Shown in pieces: positions 25,255 through 34,867 of a stretch of DNA of 37,612 nucleotides (within the stretch, counting starts at the first letter, position 1; the number at the start of each line of letters is the position of its first letter). The stretch is from an uncultured Sphingomonas sp. Its GTDB lineage: Bacteria; Pseudomonadota; Alphaproteobacteria; Sphingomonadales; Sphingomonadaceae. The position numbers and the translations under genes were made by a program. The DNA is taken from the NCBI GenBank assembly GCA_913775975.1, contig CAJYLQ010000033.1, positions 1-37,612 of the forward strand. The letters run 5' to 3'. Under the pieces are notes generated by a model. The model was not told the DNA's origin. It made no database searches and saw nothing but the letters and a program-made list of their open reading frames with translations.

Positions 25255-26774
25255 CCGGTCGCGGGGACAAGGTCGACGTGGTTATCGTCGGCAGCGGTGC
25301 GGGCGGCGCGCCGCTGGCGGCGCGGCTGGCGCAGGCGGGTGTCTCCGTCGTCGTGCTGGAGGCGGGGCGGACGTTCGCGCCGACCGATCACGTCGCCGAC
25401 GAGCTAGCCGCCGACATATACTGGATGGACGAACGGCTGAGCGGCGGCACCGACCCGACAGCGTTCGGCGCGAACAATTCGGGCATGGGCGTCGGCGGAT
25501 CGACGCTGCACTGGGGCGCCTTCTGCCCCCGCCCCGACGCGCGGGACCTGCGGCTGCGGAGCGAGACGGGGCAGGGGGCGGACTGGCCGATCCCCCATGC
25601 CGAACTGACGCGATATGTTGAGGTGGCGGAGCGTTTCATCGGCGTTTCGGGACCGCAGCACTATCCATGGGATGCCGACCGGCGCTACGCCTACCCGGCC
25701 GTCGCCCGCAACGCGCCCGCCGACGCGATGGCGCGGGGCTGCAAAGCGCTGGGGATCGCGGCCACCGACGCACCGGCCGCGCTGGTCTCGCGCGACCGGA
25801 CGCAGCCCCACTGGGGCGAACGGCAGGCGTGCATCAACTGCGGCACCTGCCATCAGGGCTGCCGCACGGCCGCTAAGGCGAGCGCGGATACGACATGGCT
25901 GCCACTGGCGGTCGCGCATGGCGCCACCGTGCGCGCGGAATGCCGGGTGGTCGATATCGAGCGTGACGGTCGCGGCCGGGTAACGGGTGTCGTCTATCAC
26001 CACCACGGCCAGCTGCACCGCCAGGATTGCGATGCCCTGTTCCTGTGCGCGGGCGGGGTGGAGACGCCCCGGTTGCTGCTGAATCTGAACCTCGCCAATT
26101 CCAGCGGACAGGTGGGTCGCAACTTCATGGCGCATGTCGCGACGCAGGTGTGGGGGCGGTTCGACGCGGATATGCGGATGAACCGCGGCTACCCATCGTC
26201 GCTGATTACCGAGGACATGATGCGCGCGGCCGGCGCCGATCATGCCGGCGGCTATCTGATCCAGAGCCTGGGCGTGCTGCCCGTCACGCTGGCGGCCAAT
26301 CTTGCGCGGGGCGCCGGGCTGTGGGGCGCACCGCTCGTCGCGATGCTGGACGATTACAACCGGCTGGGCGGGATCGGGATCAACGGCGAATGCCTGCCCT
26401 CGGACGAGAACCGGCTGACGCTGGCGGACGAGACCGACGCGTTCGGGCTACGCAAGGCCCGCGTCGATTTCAGCTATGGCGCCAACGAGCGCGCGATCGA
26501 TGCCCATGCCCGCCGCACGATGACCGCGATCTGGGAGGCGGCGGGTGCGCGCGACATTCTGGCGGTCGATCGTTCCGCGCATACGATCGGTACGTGCCGG
26601 ATGGGCACCGATGGCGATCAGGCGGTCGTCGATGCCGATGGCCGCAGCTTCGACATCGGCAACCTGTTCGTCTGCGACAACTCGGTATTCCCGAGCGCGC
26701 TGGCCGCCAATCCGGCGTTGACGATCATGGCGCTGGCACTGCGCACCGCCGACCGCTTCCTAGCCCATCGGTGA
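25251..26774 (+). CDS. GMC-family FAD oxidoreductase (gluconate/glucose dehydrogenase large-subunit type) with Cys cluster
   Basis: A 507-residue flavoenzyme. The N-terminal dinucleotide fold V-I-V-G-S-G-A-G-G binds FAD. The C-terminal GMC catalytic block has H-T-I-G-T-C-R-M-G and A-A-N-P-A-L-T-I-M-A-L, supplying the His/Asn pair. Cysteines at 194, 197, 200 and 204 (C-I-N-C-G-T-C-H-Q-G-C) contain the C-x5-C-x3-C spacing known for the 3Fe-4S cluster of bacterial FAD-glucose dehydrogenase. No signal peptide is visible, so it is probably cytoplasmic. It overlaps the hydrolase/subunit-3 fusion by 4 bases. No cytochrome c subunit gene is present, so the electron acceptor is unknown. The natural substrate is probably an alcohol or sugar. 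Confidence 0.93.
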   Translation: MTGRGDKVDVVIVGSGAGGAPLAARLAQAGVSVVVLEAGRTFAPTDHVADELAADIYWMDERLSGGTDPTAFGANNSGMGVGGSTLHWGAFCPRPDARDLRLRSETGQGADWPIPHAELTRYVEVAERFIGVSGPQHYPWDADRRYAYPAVARNAPADAMARGCKALGIAATDAPAALVSRDRTQPHWGERQACINCGTCHQGCRTAAKASADTTWLPLAVAHGATVRAECRVVDIERDGRGRVTGVVYHHHGQLHRQDCDALFLCAGGVETPRLLLNLNLANSSGQVGRNFMAHVATQVWGRFDADMRMNRGYPSSLITEDMMRAAGADHAGGYLIQSLGVLPVTLAANLARGAGLWGAPLVAMLDDYNRLGGIGINGECLPSDENRLTLADETDAFGLRKARVDFSYGANERAIDAHARRTMTAIWEAAGARDILAVDRSAHTIGTCRMGTDGDQAVVDADGRSFDIGNLFVCDNSVFPSALAANPALTIMALALRTADRFLAHR

Positions 26775-26804
26775 GGGGCGGGGCGGCGTACCGGGCCCGA
26801 CGGA

Positions 26805-28223
26805 TCAGAACTCGGCCCAGTCGGCATTGGCCACCGCCAGTGCCGGGCTGGGGGTGAAGGCCCGGGCACCCGCCGTCTGCCGCGCCCGCGCGACCTCCTG
26901 ATCGAAGATGCGATAGGCGGAGGCGCCCGCTTCCCGGTTCGTCGCGGCGCCAAGATCGAAGCGGGCGATCTGCATCGAGAGGGCGTCCGCTTCGTTTGCC
27001 AGGCTGCGCGCGGCGGCCGTCGCCTGTTCCACCATCGCCGCGTTACGCTGCGTCACGCCGTCCATCTCGCTGACGGCGGTGTTGACCTGTTGCAGCCCCT
27101 GCGCCTGCTGGTCCGCCGCGCCGGAAATGTCCGAAACCAATGTGCTGATCTCGCCGATCCGGCCGACGATGCGGTCCAGCGATCGGCCGGTTTCGCTGAC
27201 CAGCGAGACGCCGGCATCGACGGTGCGGACCGAGGCGGTGATCCGCTGCTTCACGTCCTTCGCCGCGTCGGCGGAGCGCTGTGCCAGCGCGCGCACCTCG
27301 CTGGCGACGACGGCAAAGCCCTTGCCGGCCTCACCGGCGCGCGCCGCCTCTACGCCCGCGTTCAGGGCCAGCAGGTTCGTCTGAAAGGCGATGCCGTCGA
27401 TGACGGCGATGATGTCCGATATTTCGGTCGAGGCATGCTCGATCCCGGCCATGGCGTCCATCGCGCGGCGTACGACATCGCCCGATTCCAGTGCCTCCGA
27501 CCGAGTGGTCCCGACGATGCGGTCGGCCTGCCCGGCGGCGCCGGCGGTGTCGCGCACGGTGGAGGTGATCTGCTCCATCGCCGCGGCGGTTTCCTCGAGG
27601 CTCGCCGCATGTTGCTCGGTCCGTTGCGCCAGATCGTCGGACGCGGCGCTGATCTCGCCGGCGCCGCGACGGATCGCCTCGACGGCGGCGGCTACCGACG
27701 ACAGCGTTCCGTGCAGCGCCGCCACGGCCTGGTTGAAGTCATTGCGCAGCGTCAGGAAGGGCTCGGGCAGGTCGACCTCGATCCGCGCGGTCAGATCACC
27801 CTTCGCCAGCCGCGCCAGCCCTTCGCCCATCACCAGCGCCATCTGCTTCTGCGCATCGCGCTCCCGCGCGGCCAGCGCGCTTTCGCGGAAGCTGGCCATC
27901 GCCTTGGTCATCCGGCCGACGCAATCGCGGTTGTGCGTGTACAGCACCGGGCTGTCCAGATCGCCCGCCGCCAAAGCCTCCATGCGCAGTACCGTCGTGA
28001 CATAGGGCGTGCAGATCAGCCGCGACGCCGTCATCGTCAGTGCGCCCGCCGCCACGATGCCCGCGGCACCGATCGCGACGCAGGCGATCGGCGACAGCGT
28101 CATGATGCCGAGCGCCGCCGCGCCCAACAGTGCCGCCAGACCGGCACAGATCAGGACATGCAGGGCGGCCAGGACACGGAATTTCGTGCGGATGGGCGCA
28201 TCGCAGGAAAACCAGCTAATCAT
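26805..28223 (-). CDS. Methyl-accepting chemotaxis protein without a periplasmic sensor domain
   Basis: A 472-residue chemoreceptor. Two hydrophobic segments (~residues 15-40 and 44-66) are nearly adjacent, leaving almost no periplasmic loop. HAMP-like linkers follow (~70-180). The signalling domain (~200-420) contains the hairpin tip I-A-F-Q-T-N-L-L-A-L-N-A-G-V-E-A-A-R-A-G-E, which contacts CheA/CheW. The C-terminus ends A-D-W-A-E-F, similar to the W-x-x-F pentapeptide that tethers CheR/CheB. It probably senses a membrane or cytoplasmic cue, as Caulobacter McpA-like and energy-taxis receptors do. No che genes are in the window; it lies downstream of the c-di-GMP enzyme gene in the same direction. 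Confidence 0.95.
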   Translation of the reverse strand: MISWFSCDAPIRTKFRVLAALHVLICAGLAALLGAAALGIMTLSPIACVAIGAAGIVAAGALTMTASRLICTPYVTTVLRMEALAAGDLDSPVLYTHNRDCVGRMTKAMASFRESALAARERDAQKQMALVMGEGLARLAKGDLTARIEVDLPEPFLTLRNDFNQAVAALHGTLSSVAAAVEAIRRGAGEISAASDDLAQRTEQHAASLEETAAAMEQITSTVRDTAGAAGQADRIVGTTRSEALESGDVVRRAMDAMAGIEHASTEISDIIAVIDGIAFQTNLLALNAGVEAARAGEAGKGFAVVASEVRALAQRSADAAKDVKQRITASVRTVDAGVSLVSETGRSLDRIVGRIGEISTLVSDISGAADQQAQGLQQVNTAVSEMDGVTQRNAAMVEQATAAARSLANEADALSMQIARFDLGAATNREAGASAYRIFDQEVARARQTAGARAFTPSPALAVANADWAEF

Positions 28224-28290
28224 GAGGTGTCTCTCTCAATCGATCAGGTGATATGATGGTGGCAGGCAGGGCGTTAGCGTCACGCTGACG

Positions 28291-30615
28291 TCATGACGCC
28301 AGCCGCCGGGCGGTGTCGGCATGGACGGGCCTCGGCCGTGCCTTGCCGAAATAATAGCCCTGGGCCTGGAGGCAGCCCTCCTCGGCGACCATGCGTCGCT
28401 GCGCCTCGGTTTCGACGCCCTCCGCCACGACGGGAAGGTTCAGGCCGCGACCAAGGCCGGCGATGGCACGGACGATCGAGCGTGCCGCCTCGTCGTCCAG
28501 CATCGCGGACACGAAGCTCTTGTCGATCTTTATCTTGTCGAACGGGAAGTAGCGCAGGTTGCTGAGCGAAGAGTATCCCGTGCCGAAATCGTCCATCGAT
28601 ATGCGGACGTGCATCGCCCGGATTTCGCGCAGGGTCTGAAGCGTGACGTCGCGATCGTGGAGCAGCGCGGTTTCGGTGATCTCCAGCTCCAGGCGCGCCG
28701 GGTGGAGGCCGCTGTCCTCCAGGGCCTTGCGGACGACCTTCGCCAGATGGGGTACGCGCAGTTGCACGGCGGAGACGTTCACGGCCAGCGTCAGGTGCGA
28801 TGGCCAGGTGGCCGCTTCCGCGCAGGCGCGGCGCAACACCCATTCGCCCAGCGCGAGGATCGTGCCCGCCTCTTCGGCGACGGGTATGAAGAGGTCGGGC
28901 GACACGTCTCCGCGTTCCGGATGCCGCCAGCGCAGCAGCGCCTCGTAACCGACGATCTGCCCGGACGCGGTCGATACCAGCGGCTGGTAGACGACGTTCA
29001 GCTGGTGTCGACATATCGCGTGCCGCAAGTCATGTTCCAGACCACGGCGATCGCGCGCGGCACGATCCATCTCCTCGTCGAAGAAGGATGCGGTGCCGCG
29101 GCCGCCCTGCTTGGCGCGGTACAAGGCGACATCCGCATTGTGCCGCAGGATTTCCGGATCCTGCCCGTCCATCGGATAGGTCGCGACGCCCAGGCTGCAC
29201 CCCACCGCCATCGGATCGAGCGCGGGGTTCATCTCCTTCGCGAAGGCGGCGATGATGCGGGAGGCGAGGCGGCGGGCATCCTCGGTCGATCCGATGTCGC
29301 GCTGCAGGACGATAAACTCGTCACCACCGACGCGCGCGACCAGATCCTGCGCCCGGACCGCCTCGTCCAGGATCGACGCGACGCGTTCGAGAACCCGGTC
29401 GCCGGCGGCATGGCCGAACACGTCGTTGACCGCCTTGAACCGGTCTAGGTCGACCGCCAGCAACGCGAACGGCGCGTCCGACCGGACCGCCTCGCGGATC
29501 GCGATGTCGAAGGCGGCCCGGTTGACGAGGCCCGTCAGCGGATCGTGCGAGGCAAGATGCTCGATCGCGCGCTGCGCCCGCGTCGCCTCGGTCAAATCGC
29601 GCATAGCAAGGACGGTCGCGGCTTTCCCGCGATATTCCAGCGTCCGGGCGCTAAGCTCGATCAGCTGGTCCGCGACCGGCCCGTCGCGCACCTTCGCATG
29701 GGATACCTGCCCGGACGGCGCGACCAGCTTTTCCGCCTCGTCGATCTCGAACCAGTCGATCGCCGTCGTGCCGAGCAGGGCCGACCGACCGACCCCCAGC
29801 AGCGCGCACGCCTGCTCGTTCGCCTCGATGACGACGCCGTCCTTGCTGATCAGCAGACCCTCCGACGTCGCATCGGCTAGACCGCGCAGGTCGGTCAGGA
29901 ACCGGTCGATCAACGACGCGGAGGCGGTCAGCGTGATGAGCAGCAGCGTGGCGGCCGCGATCCAGGCCAGCAGCCACGCATGATCGGCATGGACGGCCGC
30001 GCCGTTCGCCGAGGAAGCGGCCATGGTGGTAGCCGACATCGCCATGAAGTGGATGATGACGGTTGCCGCGACAATTCCGGTGGCCGACAGGCACAGGCGC
30101 ATGACCCCGCGGACATGCGCGAACGCGGCGAAGGCACCGCTCAGGACCAACCAGCCCATCAGCAGGGCCAGGCCGACGGGTTGGTACGCCGTGCCCAGGA
30201 TCGTGGGGCTGGTCACGGCGGCCATGCCCACGATGTGCATCCCCGCGATGCCGAGCGTGGCAACCGCGCCGCACACGATGATCGCGACCGGATGCCGCCG
30301 CCTCGCCAGGATCGAAAAGACGATCGCGAACGCGCCGATCGCGACCATCGCCGACAACGCCGTTTGCAGCCGGCCGAACGCGAGCAGATTCGCGCTTCGC
30401 ATCGCGATCATCGAGATGAAGTGCGTCGCCCACACGCCGACGCCTGCGGTGACGGCGGCGGATGCGACCCAGAGCAGGCGACGGCTGACGACGCATTCCT
30501 GCGATCGTTGAAGCTGCACGATGCTGGACAAGGAACTGACCACGGATACAAGCAGGGCAAGCACGATGATCGCGCGGTCGTGATGATGCCATAAGCAATC
30601 AATAGCCGGCGACAT
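28291..30615 (-). CDS. MHYT-PAS-GGDEF-EAL cyclic-di-GMP signalling protein
   Basis: A 774-residue membrane protein. Residues ~10-245 carry seven hydrophobic helices of the MHYT type, with motif variants T-H-F-I-S-M, M-H-I-V-G-M and I-H-F-M-A-M; this domain is thought to bind metal and sense gas or redox state. A PAS domain (~250-370) follows. The diguanylate cyclase has an intact G-G-D-E-F (430-434) and inhibitory R-A-Q-D five residues before it. The phosphodiesterase has E-A-L (558-560), N-V-S, E-I-T-E and D-D-F-G-T-G-Y-S-S-L, all intact. Both activities are therefore possible. The start at 30615 is preferred because GAGGG lies 8 bases upstream; ATGs at 30621 and 30630 are in frame but poorly spaced. 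Confidence 0.94.
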   Translation of the reverse strand: MSPAIDCLWHHHDRAIIVLALLVSVVSSLSSIVQLQRSQECVVSRRLLWVASAAVTAGVGVWATHFISMIAMRSANLLAFGRLQTALSAMVAIGAFAIVFSILARRRHPVAIIVCGAVATLGIAGMHIVGMAAVTSPTILGTAYQPVGLALLMGWLVLSGAFAAFAHVRGVMRLCLSATGIVAATVIIHFMAMSATTMAASSANGAAVHADHAWLLAWIAAATLLLITLTASASLIDRFLTDLRGLADATSEGLLISKDGVVIEANEQACALLGVGRSALLGTTAIDWFEIDEAEKLVAPSGQVSHAKVRDGPVADQLIELSARTLEYRGKAATVLAMRDLTEATRAQRAIEHLASHDPLTGLVNRAAFDIAIREAVRSDAPFALLAVDLDRFKAVNDVFGHAAGDRVLERVASILDEAVRAQDLVARVGGDEFIVLQRDIGSTEDARRLASRIIAAFAKEMNPALDPMAVGCSLGVATYPMDGQDPEILRHNADVALYRAKQGGRGTASFFDEEMDRAARDRRGLEHDLRHAICRHQLNVVYQPLVSTASGQIVGYEALLRWRHPERGDVSPDLFIPVAEEAGTILALGEWVLRRACAEAATWPSHLTLAVNVSAVQLRVPHLAKVVRKALEDSGLHPARLELEITETALLHDRDVTLQTLREIRAMHVRISMDDFGTGYSSLSNLRYFPFDKIKIDKSFVSAMLDDEAARSIVRAIAGLGRGLNLPVVAEGVETEAQRRMVAEEGCLQAQGYYFGKARPRPVHADTARRLAS

Positions 30616-31229
30616 AGACATGACCCTCATTGTGATATTCGGCCCAGTTGCGACCCGTTGTGATGACGTTTTACGCTGGATTATAACTTAAGGATGATTA
30701 GTGGTTATTGTGGCCTGAATTGTTCGTGTGTGCCGCGAAGTAAGCTGGCTTGGAAAACTGCGTCCCTCGACCGATGGTTCAAGCGCCGATAAGTGATATG
30801 CATCAACGATGGGTCGGGGATGGCCGTCCACGTCGTCCAACTCGGTTAACGAGCTGAAGGATTTTTCCGACATTTCGACCAAGGTCTAATGGTTTCGAGA
30901 TTTTGGTGTCGTCGGGGGGCGGATGCCCATTGGCGAAAAGCTGGGATCGCCCCGACGCTCGATTACAAAAGGGCGAATCCATGCCGGATCCCCCCACGGC
31001 CTCACCGATTGTCGGCACGGCCACCTGGCCAGCCAAGCATGGCATTGCATGTGTTTGTGCGTACAGGGTCAAGCGACCGGGTATCAGCCGACCGACCCCT
31101 CCCGGTCCAGCCGTCAACAGTTCGGCTTCATCGACGTGAGATAAAACCATCCCTCCGGACCCCTCCCATAGCGGGGTCACCTGTGCGACTTCGCCTGCGA
31201 CGAAGGCGCCGGGCGCCAGGGAGTATGCC
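30616..31229. other. Long intergenic region upstream of cysD and the MHYT gene
   Basis: About 610 bases with no supportable gene; small frames here lack ribosome sites and family resemblance. The left ~250 bases are AT-richer than the surrounding genes, consistent with promoters for the leftward MHYT gene. An FNR-like box lies at 30793-30806. The right end holds the cysD ribosome site, AGGGAG (31218-31223). A GGCGCC repeat (31205-31210 and 31212-31217) just before it could fold. No riboswitch was recognised. Confidence 0.55.
30793..30806. promoter_or_regulatory. Second FNR/FixK-like box
   Basis: GTGATATGCATCAA fits TTGAT-N4-ATCAA at 9 of 10 defined positions (G for the first T). It is ~178 bases upstream of the MHYT-GGDEF-EAL start and ~424 bases upstream of cysD, so the c-di-GMP gene is the likelier target. 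Its core half-sites TGAT/ATCA are the same as in the box at 23787-23800. Confidence 0.45.
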
Positions 31230-32132
31230 ATGACCGACCTCACCCATCTCCAGCGGCTCGAAGCGGAGAGTATCCATATCCTCCGCGAAGTCGTGGCGGA
31301 GTGCGAAAAGCCGGTGATGCTGTATTCGGTCGGCAAGGATTCCGCGGTGATGGTTCATCTGGCGCGCAAGGCCTTCTATCCCTCGCCGCCGCCATTTCCG
31401 CTGCTTCATGTCGATACGACATGGAAGTTTCGCGCGATGTACGAACTGCGCGACCGGATCGCCCGCGAAAGCGGCATGGAACTGCTCGTTCATCGCAATG
31501 CCGAGGCGGAGGCGCGCGGTATCAACCCGTTCGATCACGGGCCGCTGCATACGGACATGTGGAAGACAGAAGGGCTGAAGCAGGCGCTGGACATGCACGG
31601 CTTCGATGCGGCCTTCGGAGGCGCGCGGCGCGACGAGGAGAAGAGCCGCGCGAAGGAGCGCGTATTCAGCTTCCGCTCCGCCAATCATCGCTGGGACCCC
31701 AAGAACCAGCGGCCGGAGTTGTGGAACCTCTACAATGCGCGCAAGGCGAAGGGGGAATCGATCCGGGTCTTTCCGATCTCCAACTGGACCGAGCTGGACG
31801 TCTGGCAGTATATCCAGCTGGAGAACATTCCGATCGTCCCGCTCTATTTCGCCGCGCCCCGGCCGACCGTGGAACGCGACGGGATGCTGCTGATGGTCGA
31901 TGACGACCGCTTCCGGCTGCATCCGGGCGAGGTGCCCGTGGAACGCTCGATCCGGTTCCGCACGCTCGGCTGCTATCCGCTGACGGGCGCGGTGGAAAGC
32001 GAGGCGACGACGCTGGGCGAGGTCATCCAGGAAATGCTCCTGACCACGACGAGCGAGCGTCAGGGCCGCGCGATCGACAAGGATGCGGGCGCGGCCAGCA
32101 TGGAGAAGAAGAAGCAGGAGGGGTATTTCTGA
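31230..32132 (+). CDS. cysD: Sulfate adenylyltransferase subunit 2
   Basis: A 300-residue small, catalytic subunit of ATP sulfurylase (ATP + sulfate to adenosine-5'-phosphosulfate + PPi), driven by GTP hydrolysis on CysN. The PP-loop S-V-G-K-D-S is at residues 33-38. Conserved blocks include [25 protein letters not shown] and the [14 protein letters not shown] near the C-terminus. The length is normal. The ATG has AGGGAG 6 bases upstream. The stop overlaps the cysNC start by one base (TGATG), giving tight coupling with its partner subunit. Confidence 0.98.
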   Translation: MTDLTHLQRLEAESIHILREVVAECEKPVMLYSVGKDSAVMVHLARKAFYPSPPPFPLLHVDTTWKFRAMYELRDRIARESGMELLVHRNAEAEARGINPFDHGPLHTDMWKTEGLKQALDMHGFDAAFGGARRDEEKSRAKERVFSFRSANHRWDPKNQRPELWNLYNARKAKGESIRVFPISNWTELDVWQYIQLENIPIVPLYFAAPRPTVERDGMLLMVDDDRFRLHPGEVPVERSIRFRTLGCYPLTGAVESEATTLGEVIQEMLLTTTSERQGRAIDKDAGAASMEKKKQEGYF

Positions 32133-34063
32133 TGGCGAGCAGCATCCCGGCCGGAAGCCCCGCGACGCAGGGTGCCTATCAGGCCGATCGCCTGATCGCG
32201 GAGGATATCGATGCCTATCTGGACATCCATCGCAACAAGAGCCTGCTGCGCTTCATCACCTGCGGGTCGGTGGACGACGGCAAGTCGACGCTGATCGGGC
32301 GTCTGCTCTATGATTCCAAGATGATCTTCGAGGATCAGCTCGCCGCGCTGGAGAGCGATTCGAAGCGGGTCGGCACGCAGGGGCAGGAGATCGACTTCGC
32401 TCTGCTGGTTGATGGTCTCGCCGCAGAGCGCGAGCAGGGGATCACGATCGACGTCGCCTATCGGTTCTTCGCCACCGAAAAGCGCAAGTTCATCGTCGCC
32501 GATACGCCGGGGCATGAGCAATATACGCGCAACATGGTGACCGGCGCGTCGACCGCCGATCTCGCGATCATCCTGATCGACGCGCGCAAGGGCGTACTGA
32601 CGCAGACGCGCCGCCACAGCTATCTGGCGCATCTGGTGGGTATCCGCCACGTGGTGCTGGCGGTGAACAAGATGGATCTGGTCGGTTACGACCGGCAGGT
32701 GTTCGACGATATCGTCGCCGACTATCGCGCGTTTGCCAAAAGCATCGGGATCACCGACTTTCTCGCTTTGCCGATTTCGGGGTTCAAGGGCGACAACATC
32801 ACCGCGCGCTCGCCGAACACTCCGTGGTATGACGGGCCGTCGCTGGTCGGGCATCTGGAAAATGTGGAGATCGACGCGGAGCGTGACCGCGCCCGGCCGT
32901 TCCGCCTGCCGGTGCAATGGGTCAACCGCCCCAATCTGGACTTTCGCGGCTTTTCCGGGCTGATCGCGACGGGGGAGGTGCGCCCCGGCGATCCCGTGCG
33001 CGTGCTGCCGTCGGGCAAGATGTCGACGGTGCAGCGGATCGTCGATTTCGGCGGCGATCTGGACGTGGCGGTCGCCGGACAGTCGGTGACGCTGACGCTG
33101 GCCGACGAGATAGACTGCTCGCGCGGCGACGTGATCGCCGCCGCCGACGCGCCGCCGCAGGTCGCCGACCAGTTCGAGGCGACGTTCGTCTGGATGGCCG
33201 ACGAGGAGATGCTGCCGGGCCGCGCCTATTGGCTGAAGCTGGCGACGCAGACGGTCAGCGCGACGGTGCAGCCGCCCAAGTACCGGATCGCCATCAATAC
33301 GATGGAGCATCTGGCCGCCAAGACGTTCGACCTCAACGCGATCGGTGTCGCTGCCGTCTCGACCGACCGGCCGATCGTGTTCGAACCCTATGCCGACAAC
33401 CGGGCGCTGGGCGGGTTCATCCTGATCGACAAGCTGACCAACGCCACCGTCGCGGCGGGGATGCTGCGGTTCAGCCTGCGCCGTGCGCAGAACATCCACT
33501 GGCAGCCCGTCGACCTGACGCGCGAGCACCACGCCGCATCCAAGAACCAGAAGCCCGCCGTGCTATGGTTCACGGGTCTGTCCGGGGCGGGCAAGTCGAC
33601 CATCGCCAATCTGGTCGAAAAGCGGCTGGCGCGGATGAACCGCCACACCTTCCTGCTCGACGGCGACAATGTCCGCCACGGCCTGAACCGAGATTTGGGC
33701 TTCACCGACGCGGACCGGATCGAGAATATCCGGCGGGTGGGGGAGGTCGCCAAGCTGATGACCGATGCGGGACTGATCGTCATCACCGCCTTCATCTCGC
33801 CCTTCCGCGCGGAGCGGGAGATGGTGCGGAAGATGATGGCGCCGGGCGAGTTCCTCGAGGTGCATATCGACACTTCGCTGGCGGATGCGGAGGCTCGCGA
33901 CGTGAAGGGCCTGTATGCCAAGGCGCGGGCGGGACAGCTGGCCAACTTCACCGGCATCGACAGCCCCTACGAGGCGCCGGACGATCCCGAAATCCGTATC
34001 GATACCGCGCGCATGACCGCCGAGGAGGCGGCCGACTCGATCGTCGCAAGGCTGATCCCGTGA
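32132..34063 (+). CDS. cysNC: Bifunctional sulfate adenylyltransferase subunit 1 / APS kinase
   Basis: A 643-residue fusion. Residues ~1-450 are CysN, an elongation-factor-like GTPase with G1 G-S-V-D-D-G-K-S-T (45-53), D-T-P-G-H-E-Q-Y and N-K-M-D-L, which powers CysD. Residues ~465-643 are APS kinase CysC, with its own P-loop G-L-S-G-A-G-K-S-T (482-490) and [10 protein letters not shown], making PAPS from APS. The fusion is common in alphaproteobacteria. It is coupled to cysD upstream and cysQ downstream (4-base overlap if cysQ starts at GTG 34060). No PAPS reductase gene is in view. Confidence 0.98.
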   Translation: MASSIPAGSPATQGAYQADRLIAEDIDAYLDIHRNKSLLRFITCGSVDDGKSTLIGRLLYDSKMIFEDQLAALESDSKRVGTQGQEIDFALLVDGLAAEREQGITIDVAYRFFATEKRKFIVADTPGHEQYTRNMVTGASTADLAIILIDARKGVLTQTRRHSYLAHLVGIRHVVLAVNKMDLVGYDRQVFDDIVADYRAFAKSIGITDFLALPISGFKGDNITARSPNTPWYDGPSLVGHLENVEIDAERDRARPFRLPVQWVNRPNLDFRGFSGLIATGEVRPGDPVRVLPSGKMSTVQRIVDFGGDLDVAVAGQSVTLTLADEIDCSRGDVIAAADAPPQVADQFEATFVWMADEEMLPGRAYWLKLATQTVSATVQPPKYRIAINTMEHLAAKTFDLNAIGVAAVSTDRPIVFEPYADNRALGGFILIDKLTNATVAAGMLRFSLRRAQNIHWQPVDLTREHHAASKNQKPAVLWFTGLSGAGKSTIANLVEKRLARMNRHTFLLDGDNVRHGLNRDLGFTDADRIENIRRVGEVAKLMTDAGLIVITAFISPFRAEREMVRKMMAPGEFLEVHIDTSLADAEARDVKGLYAKARAGQLANFTGIDSPYEAPDDPEIRIDTARMTAEEAADSIVARLIP

Positions 34064-34824
34064 GCGGCGACATGGACGACGCCAGCCTGGCCGCGCATCT
34101 GGCCGAGACGGCCGGGCGCATCCTGCGAGACGTGCGGGCCAGTGGTATCTTCACGTCGGCGACACTCGGTGTGGCGGGGGATCAGACGGCCAATGCGTTC
34201 CTCGTCCATGCGTTGCGCGCCGCCCGGCCCGAAGACGGGCTGCTTTCCGAGGAGATGAAGTGCGACGGTACGCGGCTGGGCAAGTCGCGCGTGTGGATCA
34301 TCGATCCGGTCGACGGCACGCGCGAATATGGCGAGGCGCGGAGCGACTGGGCGGTGCATGTGGGTCTCGCCATCGACGGCGAGCCGGTCGTGGGGGCGGT
34401 GGCGCTGCCCGATGCGGGCATCGTGCTGCGATCCGACCGGCCGGGCGACCGGCCGCCCCCCGCAACGCCGCTGCGCATGGTCGTCAGTCGCAGCCGGCCC
34501 GCGCCGGAGGCGGTCGCCGTCGCCCGGATACTGAATGCCGACCTCGTGCCGATGGGCTCTGCGGGCGCGAAGGCGATGGCGGTCGTGCGGGGTGAGGTCG
34601 ACATCTATCTGCATTCCGGGGGGCAGTATGAGTGGGACTCGATGGCGCCCGTCGCCGTCGCGATCGCGCATGGCCTGCACTGCTCGCGCCTCGATGGCTC
34701 GCCGTTGCGTTACAACAGGGCGGACCTCTATTTGCCCGACCTGCTGATTTGTCCGAAGGCGCTGGCCGGACGAGTGATCGAGGCGTTGGGCGCGCAGCAT
34801 TCAGCCGGGTCCGGCGCCGGTTGA
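34060..34824 (+). CDS. cysQ: 3'(2'),5'-bisphosphate nucleotidase
   Basis: A 254-residue member of the inositol-monophosphatase superfamily that removes the 3'-phosphate from PAP (and PAPS), preventing PAP build-up from sulfate activation. Metal-binding marks: S-E-E near residue 64, the hallmark [12 protein letters not shown] near residue 80, and E-W-D-S-M-A-P near residue 190. The GTG start at 34060 gives a GTGA overlap with cysNC, and AAGG (34048-34051) is 8 bases before it; the alternative ATG at 34072 has a weaker site. Third gene of the cysD-cysNC-cysQ operon. It differs from cytosolic E. coli CysQ in some flanks, but the assignment is supported by context. Confidence 0.93.
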   Translation: MSGDMDDASLAAHLAETAGRILRDVRASGIFTSATLGVAGDQTANAFLVHALRAARPEDGLLSEEMKCDGTRLGKSRVWIIDPVDGTREYGEARSDWAVHVGLAIDGEPVVGAVALPDAGIVLRSDRPGDRPPPATPLRMVVSRSRPAPEAVAVARILNADLVPMGSAGAKAMAVVRGEVDIYLHSGGQYEWDSMAPVAVAIAHGLHCSRLDGSPLRYNRADLYLPDLLICPKALAGRVIEALGAQHSAGSGAG

Positions 34825-34832
34825 AGACGAGG

Positions 34833-34852
34833 CGGGCGCACCATCGCGCCCG
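34833..34852. terminator. Hairpin between cysQ and the SulP gene
   Basis: CGGGCGC (34833-34839) pairs with GCGCCCG (34846-34852) around a 6-base loop, 9 bases after the cysQ stop and before the stop of the convergent SulP gene. It is a candidate bidirectional terminator, without a T-tract. Confidence 0.5.
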
Positions 34853-34867
34853 ACCCATTATCCGCCA

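Noticed and set aside
30803..31336. A 177-codon minus-strand frame upstream of and overlapping cysD.
   Set aside because: No domain, overlaps the cysD start antisense, and has the residue mix of a shadow frame.
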